Notes: generated by a model not told the origin, from the sequence alone. A stretch of DNA of 64,000 nucleotides from Pseudomonas sp. (GCF_030684895.1 NZ_JAUXXP010000013.1:62001-126000); one strand, 5' to 3'. Positions 26,642 through 37,796 are shown, counted from the first letter of the stretch. A program made the numbers and translations.

Positions 26642-28684
26642 ATGAGCCAAGCCCGTAAGATTCTCGTTACCAGCGCCCTGCCCTACGCCAACGGTTCGAT
26701 TCACCTTGGCCATATGCTCGAGTACATCCAGACCGACATGTGGGTGCGTTTCCAGAAGCTGCGCGGCAACCAGGCCATCTACGTCTGCGCCGATGACGCG
26801 CATGGCTCGGCGATCATGCTGCGCGCCGAGAAGGAAGGCATTACCCCCGAACAGTTGATTGCCAATGTGCAGGCCGAACACACCGCCGACTTCGCCGACT
26901 TCGGGGTCAATTTCGACAACTATCATTCGACCCACTCGGACGAAAACCGCGAGCTGTCTGCAGCCATCTACCTGAAGCTGCGCGACGCCGGGCATATCGC
27001 CACCCGTTCGGTAACCCAGTATTTCGACCCCGAAAAGGGCATGTTCCTCGCCGACCGTTTTATCAAAGGCACCTGCCCCAAGTGCGCGGCGGAAGACCAG
27101 TACGGCGACAACTGCGAAAAATGCGGTGCCACCTACGAGCCGACCGAGCTGAAGAACCCGCGCTCGGCCATCTCCGGCGCCGTACCCGAGCTGCGCGACT
27201 CCAAGCACTTCTTCTTCAAGCTGCCGGATTTCGAGGCCATGCTGAAAAGCTGGACCCGCAGCGGTGCATTGCAGGACGCAGTAGCCAACAAGATCGCCGA
27301 ATGGCTGGATTCCGGCCTGCAGGAATGGGACATCAGCCGCGATGCGCCCTACTTCGGCTTTGAAATCCCCGACGAGCCAGGCAAGTACTTCTACGTCTGG
27401 CTGGACGCGCCGATTGGCTATATGGCCAGCTTCAAGAACCTTTGCGCCAAGCGCCCGGAGTTGGACTTCGACGCGTTCTGGAACAAAGATTCGACCGCCG
27501 AGCTGTACCACTTTATCGGCAAGGATATCGTTAACTTCCACGCCCTGTTCTGGCCGGCCATGCTTGAAGGTGCGGGCCTGCGCAAGCCGACCGCAGTAGC
27601 TGTGCACGGCTACCTGACGGTAAACGGGCAGAAGATGTCCAAGTCACGCGGCACCTTTATCAAGGCGCGCACCTACCTGGATCACCTGAACCCGGAATAC
27701 CTGCGCTACTACTACGCGGCCAAGCTCGGCCGTGGCGTGGATGACCTCGATCTGAACCTGGAAGACTTCGTACAGAAGGTCAACTCGGACCTGGTCGGCA
27801 AGGTTGTGAATATCGCCAGCCGTTGCGCCGGTTTTATCCACAAAGGCAACAACGGTCTGCTGGTGGCTGGCAATGCCGCACCCGAGCTAACTGAAGCCTT
27901 CCAGGCTGCCGCACCGAGCATCGCCGAAGCCTACGAGGCCCGCGATTTCGCCCGCGCCATGCGCGAGATCATGGCCCTGGCCGACCGCGCCAACGCCTGG
28001 ATCGCCGACAAAGCACCCTGGTCCCTGGCCAAACAGGACGGCAAGCAGGACGAAGTGCAGGCCATCTGCGCCTTGGGCGTAAACCTGTTCCGCCAGTTGG
28101 TGATCTTCCTGAAACCAGTCCTACCGCAGTTGGCCAGCGACGCCGAGGCCTTCCTCAATGTCGCGCCGTTGACCTGGGACGATCACCAGACGCTGCTGGC
28201 CGACCACCAACTGAACCCGTTTACCGCTCTGCTGACCCGTATCGAGCCTGCGAAAATCGACGCCATGATCGAAGCCTCCAAAGAAGACCTAGCCGCCAGC
28301 GAAGCCGCTCCAGCACTCACTGGCAATGGCGAGCTGACGAAAGACCCATTGGCCGCCGAAATCGCCTTCGACGCCTTTGCTGCGGTCGACTTGCGCATCG
28401 CCCTGATCGAGAAGTGCGAGTTCGTTGAAGGTGCCGACAAGCTGCTGCGCCTGACCCTGGATATCGGTGACGCCAAGCGCAACGTGTTCAGCGGCATCAA
28501 GAGCGCCTACCCGGACCCGAGCAAACTGGAAGGCCGCCTGACCCTGTACGTGGCCAACCTGGCCGCGCGTAAGATGAAGTTCGGCATCAGCGAAGGCATG
28601 GTCCTGGCGGCCGGCCCTGGCGGCGAGGAAATCTACCTGCTCAGTCCGGACAGCGGTGCCAAACCAGGCCAGCGGGTCAAGTAA
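26642..28684 (+). CDS. metG: Methionyl-tRNA synthetase
   Basis: Class Ia aminoacyl-tRNA synthetase, 680 residues. The HIGH-type signature is HLGH (21-24) and the second signature KMSKS is at 331-335. A Cys4 zinc knuckle lies in the connective domain (CPKC...CEKC, about 145-161). A C-terminal tRNA-binding (EMAP/Trbp111-like) domain from about residue 575 ([27 protein letters not shown]) mediates dimerisation. Intact and full length. Confidence 0.98.
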   Translation: MSQARKILVTSALPYANGSIHLGHMLEYIQTDMWVRFQKLRGNQAIYVCADDAHGSAIMLRAEKEGITPEQLIANVQAEHTADFADFGVNFDNYHSTHSDENRELSAAIYLKLRDAGHIATRSVTQYFDPEKGMFLADRFIKGTCPKCAAEDQYGDNCEKCGATYEPTELKNPRSAISGAVPELRDSKHFFFKLPDFEAMLKSWTRSGALQDAVANKIAEWLDSGLQEWDISRDAPYFGFEIPDEPGKYFYVWLDAPIGYMASFKNLCAKRPELDFDAFWNKDSTAELYHFIGKDIVNFHALFWPAMLEGAGLRKPTAVAVHGYLTVNGQKMSKSRGTFIKARTYLDHLNPEYLRYYYAAKLGRGVDDLDLNLEDFVQKVNSDLVGKVVNIASRCAGFIHKGNNGLLVAGNAAPELTEAFQAAAPSIAEAYEARDFARAMREIMALADRANAWIADKAPWSLAKQDGKQDEVQAICALGVNLFRQLVIFLKPVLPQLASDAEAFLNVAPLTWDDHQTLLADHQLNPFTALLTRIEPAKIDAMIEASKEDLAASEAAPALTGNGELTKDPLAAEIAFDAFAAVDLRIALIEKCEFVEGADKLLRLTLDIGDAKRNVFSGIKSAYPDPSKLEGRLTLYVANLAARKMKFGISEGMVLAAGPGGEEIYLLSPDSGAKPGQRVK

Positions 28685-28697
28685 ACCTGCGACCCAA

Positions 28698-28727
28698 TAG
28701 CGCAGCCACTCTTATCAGGCTGCGCTA
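28698..28727 (+). terminator. Hairpin after metG
   Basis: TAGCGCAGCC / GGCTGCGCTA, a 10-bp perfect stem with a 10-base loop, 14 bases after the metG stop. No T-run follows, so termination strength is uncertain. Confidence 0.5.
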
Positions 28728-28839
28728 GCCTTATGGCAGCACCTCAGGAAGGCTGATCCGGCTTGTATGGCAGGATCGGCTTACCGATAATAGCCACCCC
28801 TTTCCTGCGGCCTTTGCCCGTCCATTCACGGAACCTGCA

Positions 28840-29424
28840 ATGACCGAACTCGCCTTGATCATGGTCAGCGCCATCCTGGTCAACAACTTCGTGTTGGTCC
28901 AGTTCCTTGGCCTGTGTCCCTTTATGGGCGTCTCGAAGAAGATCGAGACGGCCATTGGCCTGTCACTGGCCACCACCTTCGTGCTGACCCTGGCCGCCAT
29001 GTGCAGCTACCTGGTGCAGCAGTACGTGTTGAAGCCGCTGGATATCGAATACCTGCGCACCATCAGCTTTATTCTGGTGATTGCCGTGGTGGTGCAGTTC
29101 ACCGAAATGGTGGTGAACAAGACCAGCCCGCTGCTGTACCGCGTGCTGGGCATCTTCCTGCCGCTGATCACCACCAACTGCATCGTTCTGGGCGTGGCCC
29201 TGCTCAACGCCAACAAGGCCGAATTCACCTTTATCACCGCTACCGCCAACGGCTTTGCCGCCGGCCTCGGTTTCTCCCTGGTGCTGGTATTGTTCGCCGC
29301 CATGCGTGAGCGCATCGCCATCGCCGACGTGCCGAAATCCTTCCAGGGCGCAGCCATCGGCATGATCACCGCCGGACTGATGTCCCTGGCGTTTATGGGC
29401 TTTACCGGGCTGATCAAGCTATGA
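28840..29424 (+). CDS. rsxA: Rnf/Rsx electron transport complex subunit A
   Basis: Integral inner-membrane subunit of the Rnf complex, which moves electrons between NADH and ferredoxin coupled to ion flow; in E. coli the Rsx version keeps SoxR reduced. The 194 residues form six predicted helices, with conserved [20 protein letters not shown] and [15 protein letters not shown]. First gene of an rsxABCDGE-nth operon with overlapping ends (ATGA with rsxB). NqrE/RnfE homologue. Confidence 0.96.
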   Translation: MTELALIMVSAILVNNFVLVQFLGLCPFMGVSKKIETAIGLSLATTFVLTLAAMCSYLVQQYVLKPLDIEYLRTISFILVIAVVVQFTEMVVNKTSPLLYRVLGIFLPLITTNCIVLGVALLNANKAEFTFITATANGFAAGLGFSLVLVLFAAMRERIAIADVPKSFQGAAIGMITAGLMSLAFMGFTGLIKL

Positions 29425-29996
29425 GTCTGGTGCTGATTGCGGTGCTCGCACTGCTCGCCCTGTGCCTGGTGGCCGGTGCGATTCTTGGTTTCGCAGCGGT
29501 GCGCTTTAAAGTCGAAGGCAACCCGATTGCCGAGCAGATCAATGCCCTGTTGCCGCAAACCCAGTGCGGCCAATGCGGCTACCCCGGCTGCAAACCCTAC
29601 GCCGAGGCAATTGCTGGCGGCGACAAGATCAACAAATGTCCGCCCGGCGGCGAAGCCACTATTCAGGCTCTAGCTGACCTGCTCGACGTTGAAGCCGAGC
29701 CGCTGGACGCCGTAGAAGGCGAAAAACCGCAGATGGTTGCCTACATCCGCGAAGCCGAGTGCATTGGCTGCACCAAGTGCATCCAGGCCTGCCCGGTGGA
29801 CGCCATCGTCGGCGCGGCCAAGCAAATGCATACGGTGATCGTCAGCGAGTGCACCGGCTGCGACCTGTGTGTCGAACCCTGTCCAGTGGACTGCATCGAC
29901 ATGATCGAAGTGGGCAGCACCGTGCAAAGCTGGAAATGGGAAAAACCCTTGGCCCCCGGCCAATTGATTGCCAGTGACCGGGAGCAAGCGGCATGA
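29421..29996 (+). CDS. rsxB: Rnf/Rsx electron transport complex subunit B
   Basis: Membrane-anchored iron-sulfur protein, 191 residues. An N-terminal helix (about 2-24) is followed by a 4Fe-4S domain of the Fer4_21 type (CGQCGYPGC...CPPGG, about 50-75). Two ferredoxin-type motifs then appear, [12 protein letters not shown] and [12 protein letters not shown] (about 113-155). It overlaps both neighbours by four bases, so translation is coupled. The expected electron carrier between ferredoxin and RsxC. Confidence 0.96.
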   Translation: MSLVLIAVLALLALCLVAGAILGFAAVRFKVEGNPIAEQINALLPQTQCGQCGYPGCKPYAEAIAGGDKINKCPPGGEATIQALADLLDVEAEPLDAVEGEKPQMVAYIREAECIGCTKCIQACPVDAIVGAAKQMHTVIVSECTGCDLCVEPCPVDCIDMIEVGSTVQSWKWEKPLAPGQLIASDREQAA

Positions 29997-32683
29997 GTGC
30001 GCAGGAACGTATCTGGGATATCCCCGGCGGCATTCATCCAGCCGAGCGCAAGGAGCTGTCCAACCGCACGCCGATCCAGCCGGCGCCGCTGCCCAAGCAC
30101 CTGACGCTGCCACTCAACCAGCATATCGGCGCGCCCGCAGAACCTGTGGTCGCCGTGGGTGAGCGCGTGCTGAAGGGCCAGCTGATCGCCGCTGCCAATG
30201 GTTTTGTCAGCGTGCCCGTGCATGCGCCGACCTCTGGCACCGTAAGTTTTATCGGCCCGCAGCCTTACCCGCACGTATCCGGCATGCTCGCCCCGGCCAT
30301 CGTCATCGACAGCGATGGGCTGGATAAATGGATCGAGCTGACGCCACAGCCTGACTATCGCCATCTGGAAAACAGCGCCCTGTTGGAGCTGATTCGCCAG
30401 GCAGGCATCAGCGGTCTGGGCGGCGCGGGCTTCCCCACGGCGGTGAAACTCAATGCGCGCCCAACGCAGAAGATCCACACGCTGATCATCAACGGCACCG
30501 AGTGCGAGCCCTATATCAGCGCCGACGACCTGCTGATGCGCGAACGCGCCAACGAGATGATCAGCGGCATCGACATTCTGGTGCAGCTGATCCAGCCGGA
30601 TCAGGTGCTGATCGGCATCGAAGACAATAAACCCGAAGCCATCGCTGCCGTGCGCAGCGCGCTAAGCGAGCGCAGCTATCAGCTCAAGGTATTCCCCACC
30701 AAATACCCCTCCGGTGGCGAAAAACAGCTGATCCAGATTCTCACAGGTGTGGAAGTGCCCAGCGGTGGCCTGCCGGCGGATATCGGTATGCTCTGCCAGA
30801 ACGTTGGCACCTGCGTAGCCATCCATGACGCGGTGATGCACGGCAAACCGCTAATCTCACGCATTACCACCCTGACCGGTGAGGCCCTGGCCCGACCGAT
30901 GAACGTCGAGGTACTGCTCGGCACCCCGGTAGGTGAATTGCTGGAGTTTGCTGGCCTGAACCGCAGCAAGTTGAACCGCCTGATCATGGGCGGCCCGATG
31001 ATGGGCTTTACCCTGCCCGACTTCGCCGTACCCGTGATCAAGACCACCAACTGCCTGCTGGCCTCGACCACCGCCGAGCTGCCGCCACCACCGCCAGCCA
31101 TGCCGTGCATTCGTTGCGGTGAGTGTGCCGAAGCCTGCCCGGCCAGCCTGTTGCCGCAGCAACTGCACTTCTTCGCCATCGGCCAGGAGCATGAGCAGCT
31201 CAAGGCGCACAACCTGTTCGACTGCATCGAGTGCGGCGCCTGCGCCTATGTCTGCCCGTCGAGCATTCCGCTGGTGCAGTACTACCGCGCAGCCAAAGGC
31301 GAGATTCGCGAGCTGGAGCAGAGGCAGCTCAAGGCCGAACAGTCGAAACAGCGCTTCGAACTGCGCCAGGAACGCCTGCGCCGCGCCGAAGAACAGAAAG
31401 AAGCCGAACGCCAGGCCCGCGCCGCCAAAGCGGCGCAAGCCAAGGCCGCTCAGGCCCAAGCCGCACCCGCTGCAGCCAGCAGCGATGCAGCAGCGGCCAA
31501 ACCGGCCGGTCTGAGTGACGAGCAGAAGAAACTCAAAATCGAAGCCAGCATGGCCCAGGTCGCCCTGAAAAAAGCCGAAAAGCAGCTGGCCACCCACGCC
31601 AGCCCCGAGTTGCAGGCCCAGGTCGACGAGCTGCGCAGCGCTGCAGCCATCGCCCAGCAAGCGCTCGACATGGCCATGGCCGCCAACCCGCCTGCCATGG
31701 CGGCGGCCACCCCAGTTGCCGACGATGGTGCACTGAAAAAAGCCAAGATCGACGCCGCCATGCTCCGCGCCCAAGTTCGCAAACTGGAGAAGCTTGAAGC
31801 ACCCAGCGATGAGCAGCAAAGCGAACTGCAACAACTGCGCAGCCAGCTGGAAGCCGCCGAAAAACTGCTGGCCAGCCTGGAAGCCCAGGCGCCAGCACCA
31901 ACCGTCAAACCGACTGCCGACGATGGCGTATTGAAAAAGGCCAAGATCGACGCTGCCATGCTCCGCGCTCAGGTGCGCAAGCTGGAAAAACTCGAATCGC
32001 CAAGCGACGAGCAACAAAGCGAACTGCAGCAACTGCGCAGCCAACTGGACGCCGCAGAAAAACTGCTGGCCAGCCTGGAAGCTCAGGCGCCAGCACCAAT
32101 CGCCAAACCGGCTGCCGACGACGGCGCATTGAAAAAAGCCAAGATCGACGCCGCCATGCTCCGCGCTCAGGTGCGCAAGCTGGAAAAACTCGAAACCCCA
32201 AGCGACGAGCAGCAAGGCGAACTGCAACAAATGCGTGGCCAGCTGGACACCGCCGAAAAACTGCTGACCAGCCTGGAAGCCCAGGCACCGGCCGCGCCCG
32301 TAAAAGCGCCCGATGCAGAAGCCTCCGATCCGCTGAAAAAAGCCAAGATCGAACTGGCGATGAAGCGCGCCGAATTGAAAAAGGCCGAAAAAGCCGGCAG
32401 CGATGAAGCAACGCTTATCAGCCTGCGCGAGGCATTGGCAGCCGCCGAGCAGGCGCTGCACCAGGCCGAGGACGCATCCGGCAAGCCGGCACCTGAGTTG
32501 GTTCGCACCGACAAGAAGCCAATCGACGAAACCACCCGTGCGCTAAAGACTGAAGTAGCCTTTGCCCGTGCGGATCTGCGCAAGCTTGAACGTGACGCCA
32601 ACAGCCCAGCAGACGCCCTGACGGCTGCACGTCAACGCCTGGCCAATGCCGAACGCCAATTACAGGAGCACGCTGGCAGCTGA
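29993..32683 (+). CDS. rsxC: Rnf/Rsx electron transport complex subunit C with expanded repeat tail
   Basis: NADH-binding peripheral subunit with FMN and two 4Fe-4S clusters. It is 896 residues long, against about 740-775 in E. coli and P. aeruginosa from memory. The N-terminal barrel, the [20 protein letters not shown] segment (about 140) and the Cys motifs [12 protein letters not shown] (from 372) and [12 protein letters not shown] (from 411) are intact. From about 440 on the protein is a Lys/Glu/Ala-rich coiled coil, including three tandem 66-residue repeats (577-774) flanked by degenerate copies. The extra length is in these repeats. Confidence 0.96.
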   Translation: MSAQERIWDIPGGIHPAERKELSNRTPIQPAPLPKHLTLPLNQHIGAPAEPVVAVGERVLKGQLIAAANGFVSVPVHAPTSGTVSFIGPQPYPHVSGMLAPAIVIDSDGLDKWIELTPQPDYRHLENSALLELIRQAGISGLGGAGFPTAVKLNARPTQKIHTLIINGTECEPYISADDLLMRERANEMISGIDILVQLIQPDQVLIGIEDNKPEAIAAVRSALSERSYQLKVFPTKYPSGGEKQLIQILTGVEVPSGGLPADIGMLCQNVGTCVAIHDAVMHGKPLISRITTLTGEALARPMNVEVLLGTPVGELLEFAGLNRSKLNRLIMGGPMMGFTLPDFAVPVIKTTNCLLASTTAELPPPPPAMPCIRCGECAEACPASLLPQQLHFFAIGQEHEQLKAHNLFDCIECGACAYVCPSSIPLVQYYRAAKGEIRELEQRQLKAEQSKQRFELRQERLRRAEEQKEAERQARAAKAAQAKAAQAQAAPAAASSDAAAAKPAGLSDEQKKLKIEASMAQVALKKAEKQLATHASPELQAQVDELRSAAAIAQQALDMAMAANPPAMAAATPVADDGALKKAKIDAAMLRAQVRKLEKLEAPSDEQQSELQQLRSQLEAAEKLLASLEAQAPAPTVKPTADDGVLKKAKIDAAMLRAQVRKLEKLESPSDEQQSELQQLRSQLDAAEKLLASLEAQAPAPIAKPAADDGALKKAKIDAAMLRAQVRKLEKLETPSDEQQGELQQMRGQLDTAEKLLTSLEAQAPAAPVKAPDAEASDPLKKAKIELAMKRAELKKAEKAGSDEATLISLREALAAAEQALHQAEDASGKPAPELVRTDKKPIDETTRALKTEVAFARADLRKLERDANSPADALTAARQRLANAERQLQEHAGS
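31721..32314 (+). repeat. Three tandem 198-bp in-frame repeats inside rsxC
   Basis: Units begin at 31721, 31919 and 32117, each with GACGA(T/C)GG followed by a Lys-rich start ([20 protein letters not shown]) and a Gln-rich middle. They differ at scattered, mostly silent positions. The period of exactly 198 bases equals 66 codons. Confidence 0.92.
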
Positions 32684-32722
32684 TAACAGCCCTGCGTAGC
32701 CAACTCAACAACCGGAGTGCCA

Positions 32723-33754
32723 ATGGCCCTGCCCCGTATCACATCGCCCCACGCCAAGGGCAGCAATCGCACCCAGCAAGTGATGCTGCAGGTGCTGCTG
32801 GCTACGGTGCCGGGGATTCTCGCCCTGACCTGGCTGTTCGGCGCAGGCACGTTGATCAACCTGCTGTGGGCCAGCGCCTGCGCACTGGGTTTTGAAGCGG
32901 CTATCCTGGCCCTGCGCAAACGCCCGGTGCTGTTCTTCCTCAAGGACTACAGCGTACTGGTGACCGCTGTACTGCTGGCCCTGGCGCTGCCGCCCTATTC
33001 GCCCTGGTGGCTGACCCTGGTGGCCACCGGCTTTGCCGTGGTGTTCGGCAAGCAGCTATATGGCGGCCTCGGGCAGAACCCCTTCAACCCGGCCATGCTC
33101 GGTTATGTGGTGGTGCTGATTTCCTTCCCCGTGGAGATGACCAGTTGGCCAGCCCCGCATACGGTCGGCCTGCTTGAAGGGCTGCAGCAGATTTTTGGCA
33201 TCGCGAACCTGCCCGACGGCTGGGCCCAGGCCACCGCGCTGGATGCGCTCAAGGTCAATAAAAGCCTGACCATCGACGAGCTGTGGGCGCAGAACCCGGC
33301 ATTCGGCTACCTCGGCGGCGCCGCCACCGAGGCGGTCAACCTGGCCTTTCTCGCCGGCGGTTTATACCTGCTGCACAAGCGCCTGTTCACCTGGCATGCC
33401 CCGGTCGGCATGCTCGCCGCCCTAGCGGTGATGAGCCTGCTGTTCTGGAATGGCTCAGGCTCGGACTCTCACGGCTCGCCGCTGTTTCATCTGCTCACCG
33501 GCGCGACCATGCTCGGTGCCTTCTTTATCGTCACTGACCCGGTCAGCGGCGCCACCAGCAACCTCGGCCGGCTGATTTTCGGCATCGGCGTTGGCGTGCT
33601 GGTCTACGTGATTCGCGCCTGGGGCGGCTACCCGGACGGCGTCGCGTTCGCCGTGCTGCTGATGAACCTGGCCGCCCCGACCATCGACTACTACACGCGG
33701 CCGCGCACCTACGGCCACCGCAAGCCGACGCGCGGCTTCAAGTTGGGAGAGTGA
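32723..33754 (+). CDS. rsxD: Rnf/Rsx electron transport complex subunit D
   Basis: Polytopic membrane flavoprotein, 343 residues, NqrB/RnfD family. About nine predicted helices with [21 protein letters not shown]. The covalent FMN attachment site S-G-A-T is visible in DPVSGATSN (Thr acceptor). The ATG at 32723 is used, since GGAG lies six bases upstream and covers a GTG start two codons earlier. Its stop overlaps or abuts the rsxG start. Confidence 0.95.
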   Translation: MALPRITSPHAKGSNRTQQVMLQVLLATVPGILALTWLFGAGTLINLLWASACALGFEAAILALRKRPVLFFLKDYSVLVTAVLLALALPPYSPWWLTLVATGFAVVFGKQLYGGLGQNPFNPAMLGYVVVLISFPVEMTSWPAPHTVGLLEGLQQIFGIANLPDGWAQATALDALKVNKSLTIDELWAQNPAFGYLGGAATEAVNLAFLAGGLYLLHKRLFTWHAPVGMLAALAVMSLLFWNGSGSDSHGSPLFHLLTGATMLGAFFIVTDPVSGATSNLGRLIFGIGVGVLVYVIRAWGGYPDGVAFAVLLMNLAAPTIDYYTRPRTYGHRKPTRGFKLGE

Positions 33755-33756
33755 CC

Positions 33757-34398
33757 GTGGCCCTGCCTGAAATTAGCCGCTCGATGCTGAAAAACAGCCT
33801 GGTACTCGGGCTATTCGCCATTGCCACCGTAGGCCTGGTTGCCGTGCTGCACCAAGCCACGGCCGGGCGCATTGCCAATGCCGAGCGCGAAGCCCAAGTA
33901 CGCGCGCTGAGCGAAATCCTGCCGCAGGGCAGCTACGACAACCACCTGCTGGACAACAGTCTCCAGCTGCACGACCCGCTGCTTGGCAGTAAATCGCCAC
34001 AGACCGCCTATATCGCCCTGAAAGACGGCAAACCCAGCGCCGTGATCCTGCGTGCCACCGCGCCGGACGGTTACAGCGGTGCGATCCATTTGCTGATCGG
34101 CATCCAGGCCGATGGTCGCCTGGCCGGTGTGCGCGTGCTTGGCCACCGGGAAACCCCGGGCCTGGGCGACAAGATCGAACTGGCCAAGAGTGCCTGGATT
34201 CGCAGTTTCAACGGCAAGTCACTGAGCAACCCAAGCGATACTGGCTGGGCGGTGAAGAAGGATCGTGGCGAATTCGACCAGTTTGCCGGCGCCACCATCA
34301 CCCCGCGCGCGGTGGTCAAGGCGGTCCACAAGGCCCTGCAGTATTTCGATGCCAATCAAGAGCAGCTGTTCGCAGCCCAGGTGAAGTCCAATGGCTAG
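33757..34398 (+). CDS. rsxG: Rnf/Rsx electron transport complex subunit G
   Basis: Membrane-anchored periplasmic flavoprotein, 213 residues, NqrC/RnfG family. An N-terminal helix (about 10-30) precedes an FMN-binding domain with [13 protein letters not shown] and the covalent FMN threonine in [12 protein letters not shown]. The GTG at 33757 (MALPEISR) has GGGAGA seven bases upstream; a GTG six bases earlier overlaps rsxD but has no spacing to that site. It overlaps rsxE by eight bases. Confidence 0.93.
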   Translation: MALPEISRSMLKNSLVLGLFAIATVGLVAVLHQATAGRIANAEREAQVRALSEILPQGSYDNHLLDNSLQLHDPLLGSKSPQTAYIALKDGKPSAVILRATAPDGYSGAIHLLIGIQADGRLAGVRVLGHRETPGLGDKIELAKSAWIRSFNGKSLSNPSDTGWAVKKDRGEFDQFAGATITPRAVVKAVHKALQYFDANQEQLFAAQVKSNG

Positions 34399-35104
34399 TC
34401 CCAGCTACCGCGAAATCACCCTTAACGGCCTGTGGAAAAACAACCCGGCCCTGGTGCAACTGCTCGGCCTCTGCCCGCTGCTGGGGGTGAGCAACTCGGC
34501 AGTCAACGCTCTCGGCTTGGCGCTGGCTAGCGCCGTGGTGCTGATCTGCTCCAATACCGCCGTGTCGCTGGTGCGCGGCGTGGTCAACACCGCTGTGCGC
34601 CTGCCAGCCTTTGTAATGATCATCGCCGCCCTGACCACCTGCATCGAACTGCTGATGCAGGCCTTCACCTACGAGCTGTACCAGATTCTCGGTATCTTTA
34701 TTCCGCTGATCACCACCAACTGCGTGATCCTCGGCCGCGCCGATGGCTTTGCCGCGAAGAATGACCCCGCCCGCGCCGCCTACGACGGCCTGATGATGGG
34801 CCTGGGCTTCGGCGTGGTACTGGTGATGATCGGCGCCTTGCGCGAGCTACTCGGCACCGGTGCAGTGTTCGCCAATATGCACCTGCTGTTTGGCCCCATC
34901 GCCGCTAACTGGCAGCTGACGCTGATCCCCGAGTACAAGGGCTTCCTGCTGGCCATCCTGCCGCCCGGCGCCTTTATCGTGCTGGGCCTGCTGATCGCCT
35001 GCAAAAACCGTGTGGATGAGGTGCTGGCCGAGCGAGCCAAAGCACAGCAGGTTGATGTTCCGGTGCAAAGCCGCCGCGTGCGGGTGACCGGAGTGATCGA
35101 GTGA
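34391..35104 (+). CDS. rsxE: Rnf/Rsx electron transport complex subunit E
   Basis: Integral membrane subunit, 237 residues, NqrD/RnfE family and paralogue of RsxA. Six predicted helices; characteristic [25 protein letters not shown] and [20 protein letters not shown] basic C-terminal tail after the last helix is longer than in RsxA. Its stop overlaps the nth start by four bases. Confidence 0.95.
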   Translation: MASPSYREITLNGLWKNNPALVQLLGLCPLLGVSNSAVNALGLALASAVVLICSNTAVSLVRGVVNTAVRLPAFVMIIAALTTCIELLMQAFTYELYQILGIFIPLITTNCVILGRADGFAAKNDPARAAYDGLMMGLGFGVVLVMIGALRELLGTGAVFANMHLLFGPIAANWQLTLIPEYKGFLLAILPPGAFIVLGLLIACKNRVDEVLAERAKAQQVDVPVQSRRVRVTGVIE

Positions 35105-35739
35105 ACGCCGCCAAGCGCTACGAAATCTTCCGCCGCTTGCATGAAGACAACCCCGAGCCGAAGACCGAGCTGGCCTACAGCACGCCGTTTGAGCTTTTAG
35201 TCGCGGTCACCCTGTCTGCCCAGGCCACCGACGTCAGCGTCAACAAGGCCACAGCCAAGCTGTTCCCGGTCGCCAATACCCCCGAGGCGATCTACGCCCT
35301 GGGCGTCGAAGGGCTGAGCGAATACATCAAGACCATCGGCCTGTACAACAGCAAGGCGAAAAACGTCATTGAGGCCTGCCGCATACTTATCGAAAAGCAT
35401 GGCAGCCAGGTGCCGGACAACCGCGAAGACCTCGAAGCGCTGCCAGGAGTCGGGCGCAAGACCGCTAACGTGGTGCTCAACACCGCGTTTCGCCAGCTCA
35501 CGATGGCGGTGGACACGCATATCTTCCGCGTCAGCAACCGCACCGGTATCGCCCCGGGCAAGAATGTCGTGGAAGTGGAAAAGAAGCTGATGAAGTTCGT
35601 GCCCAAGGAATTTCTTCTCGATTCACACCACTGGCTGATCCTCCACGGCCGCTATGTGTGCCAGGCGCGCAAGCCACGCTGCGGCAGCTGCCGCATCGAA
35701 GACCTGTGCGAATACAAACAGAAAACCTCCGACGATTGA
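35101..35739 (+). CDS. nth: Endonuclease III (DNA glycosylase/AP lyase)
   Basis: Base excision repair enzyme for oxidised pyrimidines, 212 residues. The helix-hairpin-helix is [13 protein letters not shown] with the catalytic Lys, followed by the catalytic Asp in [12 protein letters not shown]. The C-terminal 4Fe-4S loop has Cys187, Cys194, Cys197 and Cys203 (C-x6-C-x2-C-x5-C). It starts inside the end of rsxE (GTGA overlap), and this rnf-nth linkage is common in gamma-proteobacteria. Confidence 0.97.
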   Translation: MNAAKRYEIFRRLHEDNPEPKTELAYSTPFELLVAVTLSAQATDVSVNKATAKLFPVANTPEAIYALGVEGLSEYIKTIGLYNSKAKNVIEACRILIEKHGSQVPDNREDLEALPGVGRKTANVVLNTAFRQLTMAVDTHIFRVSNRTGIAPGKNVVEVEKKLMKFVPKEFLLDSHHWLILHGRYVCQARKPRCGSCRIEDLCEYKQKTSDD

Positions 35740-35829
35740 GCCGCTATTCAGCCGCTCAATAAGCTGATTGAAAAAATCTTTTTTACCCGCCCAGGTTTTG
35801 CCGCTATAAGGTGCGCAAATCAGGTTGCG

Positions 35830-35951
35830 TGAAAACGTAGCGAGCGAAGGTCAGGCAAGGCGGAAACAGGCGAACACGCGGAGTTTACGAGCTGTAAATG
35901 AGCAGTGTGAGCCTGTTTCCAACGCAGCATGGCCGAGCGCAGTAGTTTTCA
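35830..35951. repeat. 122-bp palindromic repetitive element (REP/MITE-like)
   Basis: Outer arms TGAAAAC / GTTTTCA, middle arms GAAACAGGC (35863-35871) / GCCTGTTTC (35911-35919) and a central TTTAC-GAGCT-GTAAA are all centred on 35891. The rest of the arms is partly symmetric. No open frame of note is inside. I recall similar elements scattered in pseudomonad genomes. Confidence 0.8.
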
Positions 35952-35988
35952 CAGCAGCTGAATGGCCCTGGTAGCCTGGAGTGAATTT

Positions 35989-36168
35989 ATGAGCACTGAT
36001 AAAGAAGAACTTGAGCTCGACGAAGATTTTGTTGCCGAAGAAGCGGATGAAGCCGAAGCACCGGTGGAGGTTGCCAAGACCAACCTGACCAAGCGCCGCA
36101 TCATCGACAACTTCCTCGAAGAGCGCCGCCTGCACAAGCAATTGGCCGAATACGACTTCGACCTCTAA
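35989..36168 (+). CDS. Small acidic protein, PA3496 family (putative envelope integrity protein)
   Basis: A 59-residue protein. The first half is highly acidic (ELELDEDFVAEEADEAEAP) and the second is basic and helical (LTKRRIIDNFLEERRLHKQLAEYDFDL). The ATG at 35989 has GGAG nine bases upstream. It follows nth as PA3496 does in P. aeruginosa. No signal peptide or transmembrane segment is visible; the family name suggests envelope integrity but the mechanism is unknown to me. Confidence 0.82.
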   Translation: MSTDKEELELDEDFVAEEADEAEAPVEVAKTNLTKRRIIDNFLEERRLHKQLAEYDFDL

Positions 36169-36181
36169 TGCCGCCAGCAAT

Positions 36182-36212
36182 AAAAGCCCCGCAACAATGC
36201 GGGGCTTTTTTG
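36182..36212. terminator. Terminator after the small acidic protein gene
   Basis: AAAAGCCCCGC / GCGGGGCTTTTTT with an AACAAT loop; A-run and T-run on both sides make it usable by the converging GGDEF gene too. Confidence 0.9.
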
Positions 36213-36216
36213 TTGC

Positions 36217-37287
36217 TCAGCCAACGGCCTGCAAGCTGCGTCGTGAACACTTGTTGGCATACATCGCAGCATCCGCCTGAGTCAGCAACTGCTCCAGGCT
36301 CTGATCGGCCTGCAATGACGACTCCGCCGTACCCACGCTTAACGACAACGGTCGCCCGGTGCGCTTATGGAAAGTCCGCAAGGCCTTGTCCAGCCGTGTC
36401 AGCACTTCTTCACTGCTGCTGTAATGGCTGGCCAGCACCACAAATTCGTCGCCGCCAATCCGCGCCACCACATCGGTGGTGCGAAACAACGATTTGAGCA
36501 AATCGGCTGCGTCGACCAGCATGCCATCACCCGCTGCATGACCGAACCGGTCGTTGGCCAGCTTCAGGTAGTCCAAATCGACATACAGCAACAGACTGCG
36601 ACCCCGCCGCCTACGTGCAACTTGCAGCTCGCGCTCAGCCAGCAGCAGGAAGCCGCGGCGGTTGTACAAACCGGTCAGTTCATCGGTCAGCGACATCTGC
36701 CGCACCAACTGCTCGGCGCGCAGGCGCTCGGCCACCTCGTCTTGCAGCAGCTGGTTGGCCTGCGCCAGTTGCGCCGTACGCTCCTCGACCCGCTGCTCCA
36801 GTTCGGCGTACACCTGAACATTCTCCAGGGCTACAGAGGTGGCATCGGCCAGGGCTTGCAGCATGTCGACCTGATCGGCCGTGGCGCGGTACTGACTGGC
36901 CCAGTAGGTGCCAATTGCGCCGATAGGCTCTAGGGTGCGGATCGGCACCATGACCAGGCTTTTGACGAAAGTGGGTCGATAGGCGGCGTGGGGGATTCGA
37001 TCATCCAGGTAGATGTCTTCGATCACCGTGGCCTGCCGGTTGAGCATGGCCCAACCGCTGATACAGGCTTGCAGGGGAAAACGCTGACCTTTCCATAACG
37101 GACAGATGGCATCTTCATCACGGTAAAAACACTGCTCGCCATCACGCAGAACAAAGGTGGCACCATCGGCTCCCACCAGTTCACGTGCGGCGTGGCGCAC
37201 CACCTCGGCAACAGCATCCATATCCCTTGCCATGGACAACTCCTGCACGGCCCGAATCAGCCGCTTTGCATGGTTTCCGCTGGTCAT
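36217..37287 (-). CDS. GAF-GGDEF diguanylate cyclase
   Basis: A 356-residue soluble signalling protein. The N-terminal GAF domain (about 12-165) senses an unknown ligand. A short coiled coil (about 165-200, LEQRVEERTAQLAQANQLL) links to a GGDEF domain (about 200-356). The active site GGDEF (278-282) is intact, with an I-site RTTD (269-272) five residues before, so it should make c-di-GMP and be product-inhibited. There is no EAL domain and no membrane segment. The ATG at 37287 is preferred after AGGCGAGG. It is convergent with the upstream small gene. Confidence 0.9.
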   Translation of the reverse strand: MTSGNHAKRLIRAVQELSMARDMDAVAEVVRHAARELVGADGATFVLRDGEQCFYRDEDAICPLWKGQRFPLQACISGWAMLNRQATVIEDIYLDDRIPHAAYRPTFVKSLVMVPIRTLEPIGAIGTYWASQYRATADQVDMLQALADATSVALENVQVYAELEQRVEERTAQLAQANQLLQDEVAERLRAEQLVRQMSLTDELTGLYNRRGFLLLAERELQVARRRRGRSLLLYVDLDYLKLANDRFGHAAGDGMLVDAADLLKSLFRTTDVVARIGGDEFVVLASHYSSSEEVLTRLDKALRTFHKRTGRPLSLSVGTAESSLQADQSLEQLLTQADAAMYANKCSRRSLQAVG

Positions 37288-37357
37288 GGAACACCTCGCC
37301 TGACCGGGTAGATTGGCCATTCGCCTTGTAAGCCATTACTTACAAAGATAGCAGCTA

Positions 37358-37750
37358 TCAGTCGGCGCGCGAGGGCGATAACAGCTCGATTTTGTAGCCG
37401 TCCGGGTCTTCAACAAACGCCAGAATACTGGTGCCGTGCTTCATCGGCCCTGGCTCGCGGGTGATCTTGCCGCCGCGGGTGCGAATGTCTTCACAGGCCT
37501 TGTACACATCGGCCACTTCCAGAGCGATATGGCCATAGCCGGTGCCCAGCTCGTAGCTTTCCACGCCCCAGTTATGGGTCAGCTCGATCACGCTGTTATG
37601 CGCTTCATCGCCGTAACCGACGAAGGCCAGGGTGAATTGACCTTCTGGGTAGTCTTTGCGGCGTAGCAGGGTCATGCCTAGGACTTCGGTGTAGAACGCG
37701 ATGGATTTATCCATATCGCCGACGCGCAGCATGGTGTGCAGCAGTCTCAT
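37358..37750 (-). CDS. gloA: Lactoylglutathione lyase (glyoxalase I)
   Basis: Metal-dependent isomerase that turns the methylglyoxal-glutathione hemithioacetal into S-lactoylglutathione. The 130-residue form belongs to the short, Ni2+/Co2+-activated class. Ligands are visible as His5 (LLHTML), Glu in VIELTHN, His in GYGHIALEV and Glu in YKIELL near the C-terminus. The ATG at 37750 with GAGGAG is used; the longer frame adds five residues. Confidence 0.94.
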   Translation of the reverse strand: MRLLHTMLRVGDMDKSIAFYTEVLGMTLLRRKDYPEGQFTLAFVGYGDEAHNSVIELTHNWGVESYELGTGYGHIALEVADVYKACEDIRTRGGKITREPGPMKHGTSILAFVEDPDGYKIELLSPSRAD

Positions 37751-37796
37751 CAGGTATCTCCTCATCGTTGCCCATCTTGCGGGCTTATAAATGCAA

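Noticed and set aside
30857..32461. A 534-residue minus-strand frame opposite rsxC
   Set aside because: Its repeats are the complement of the rsxC repeats; no start signal or family match.
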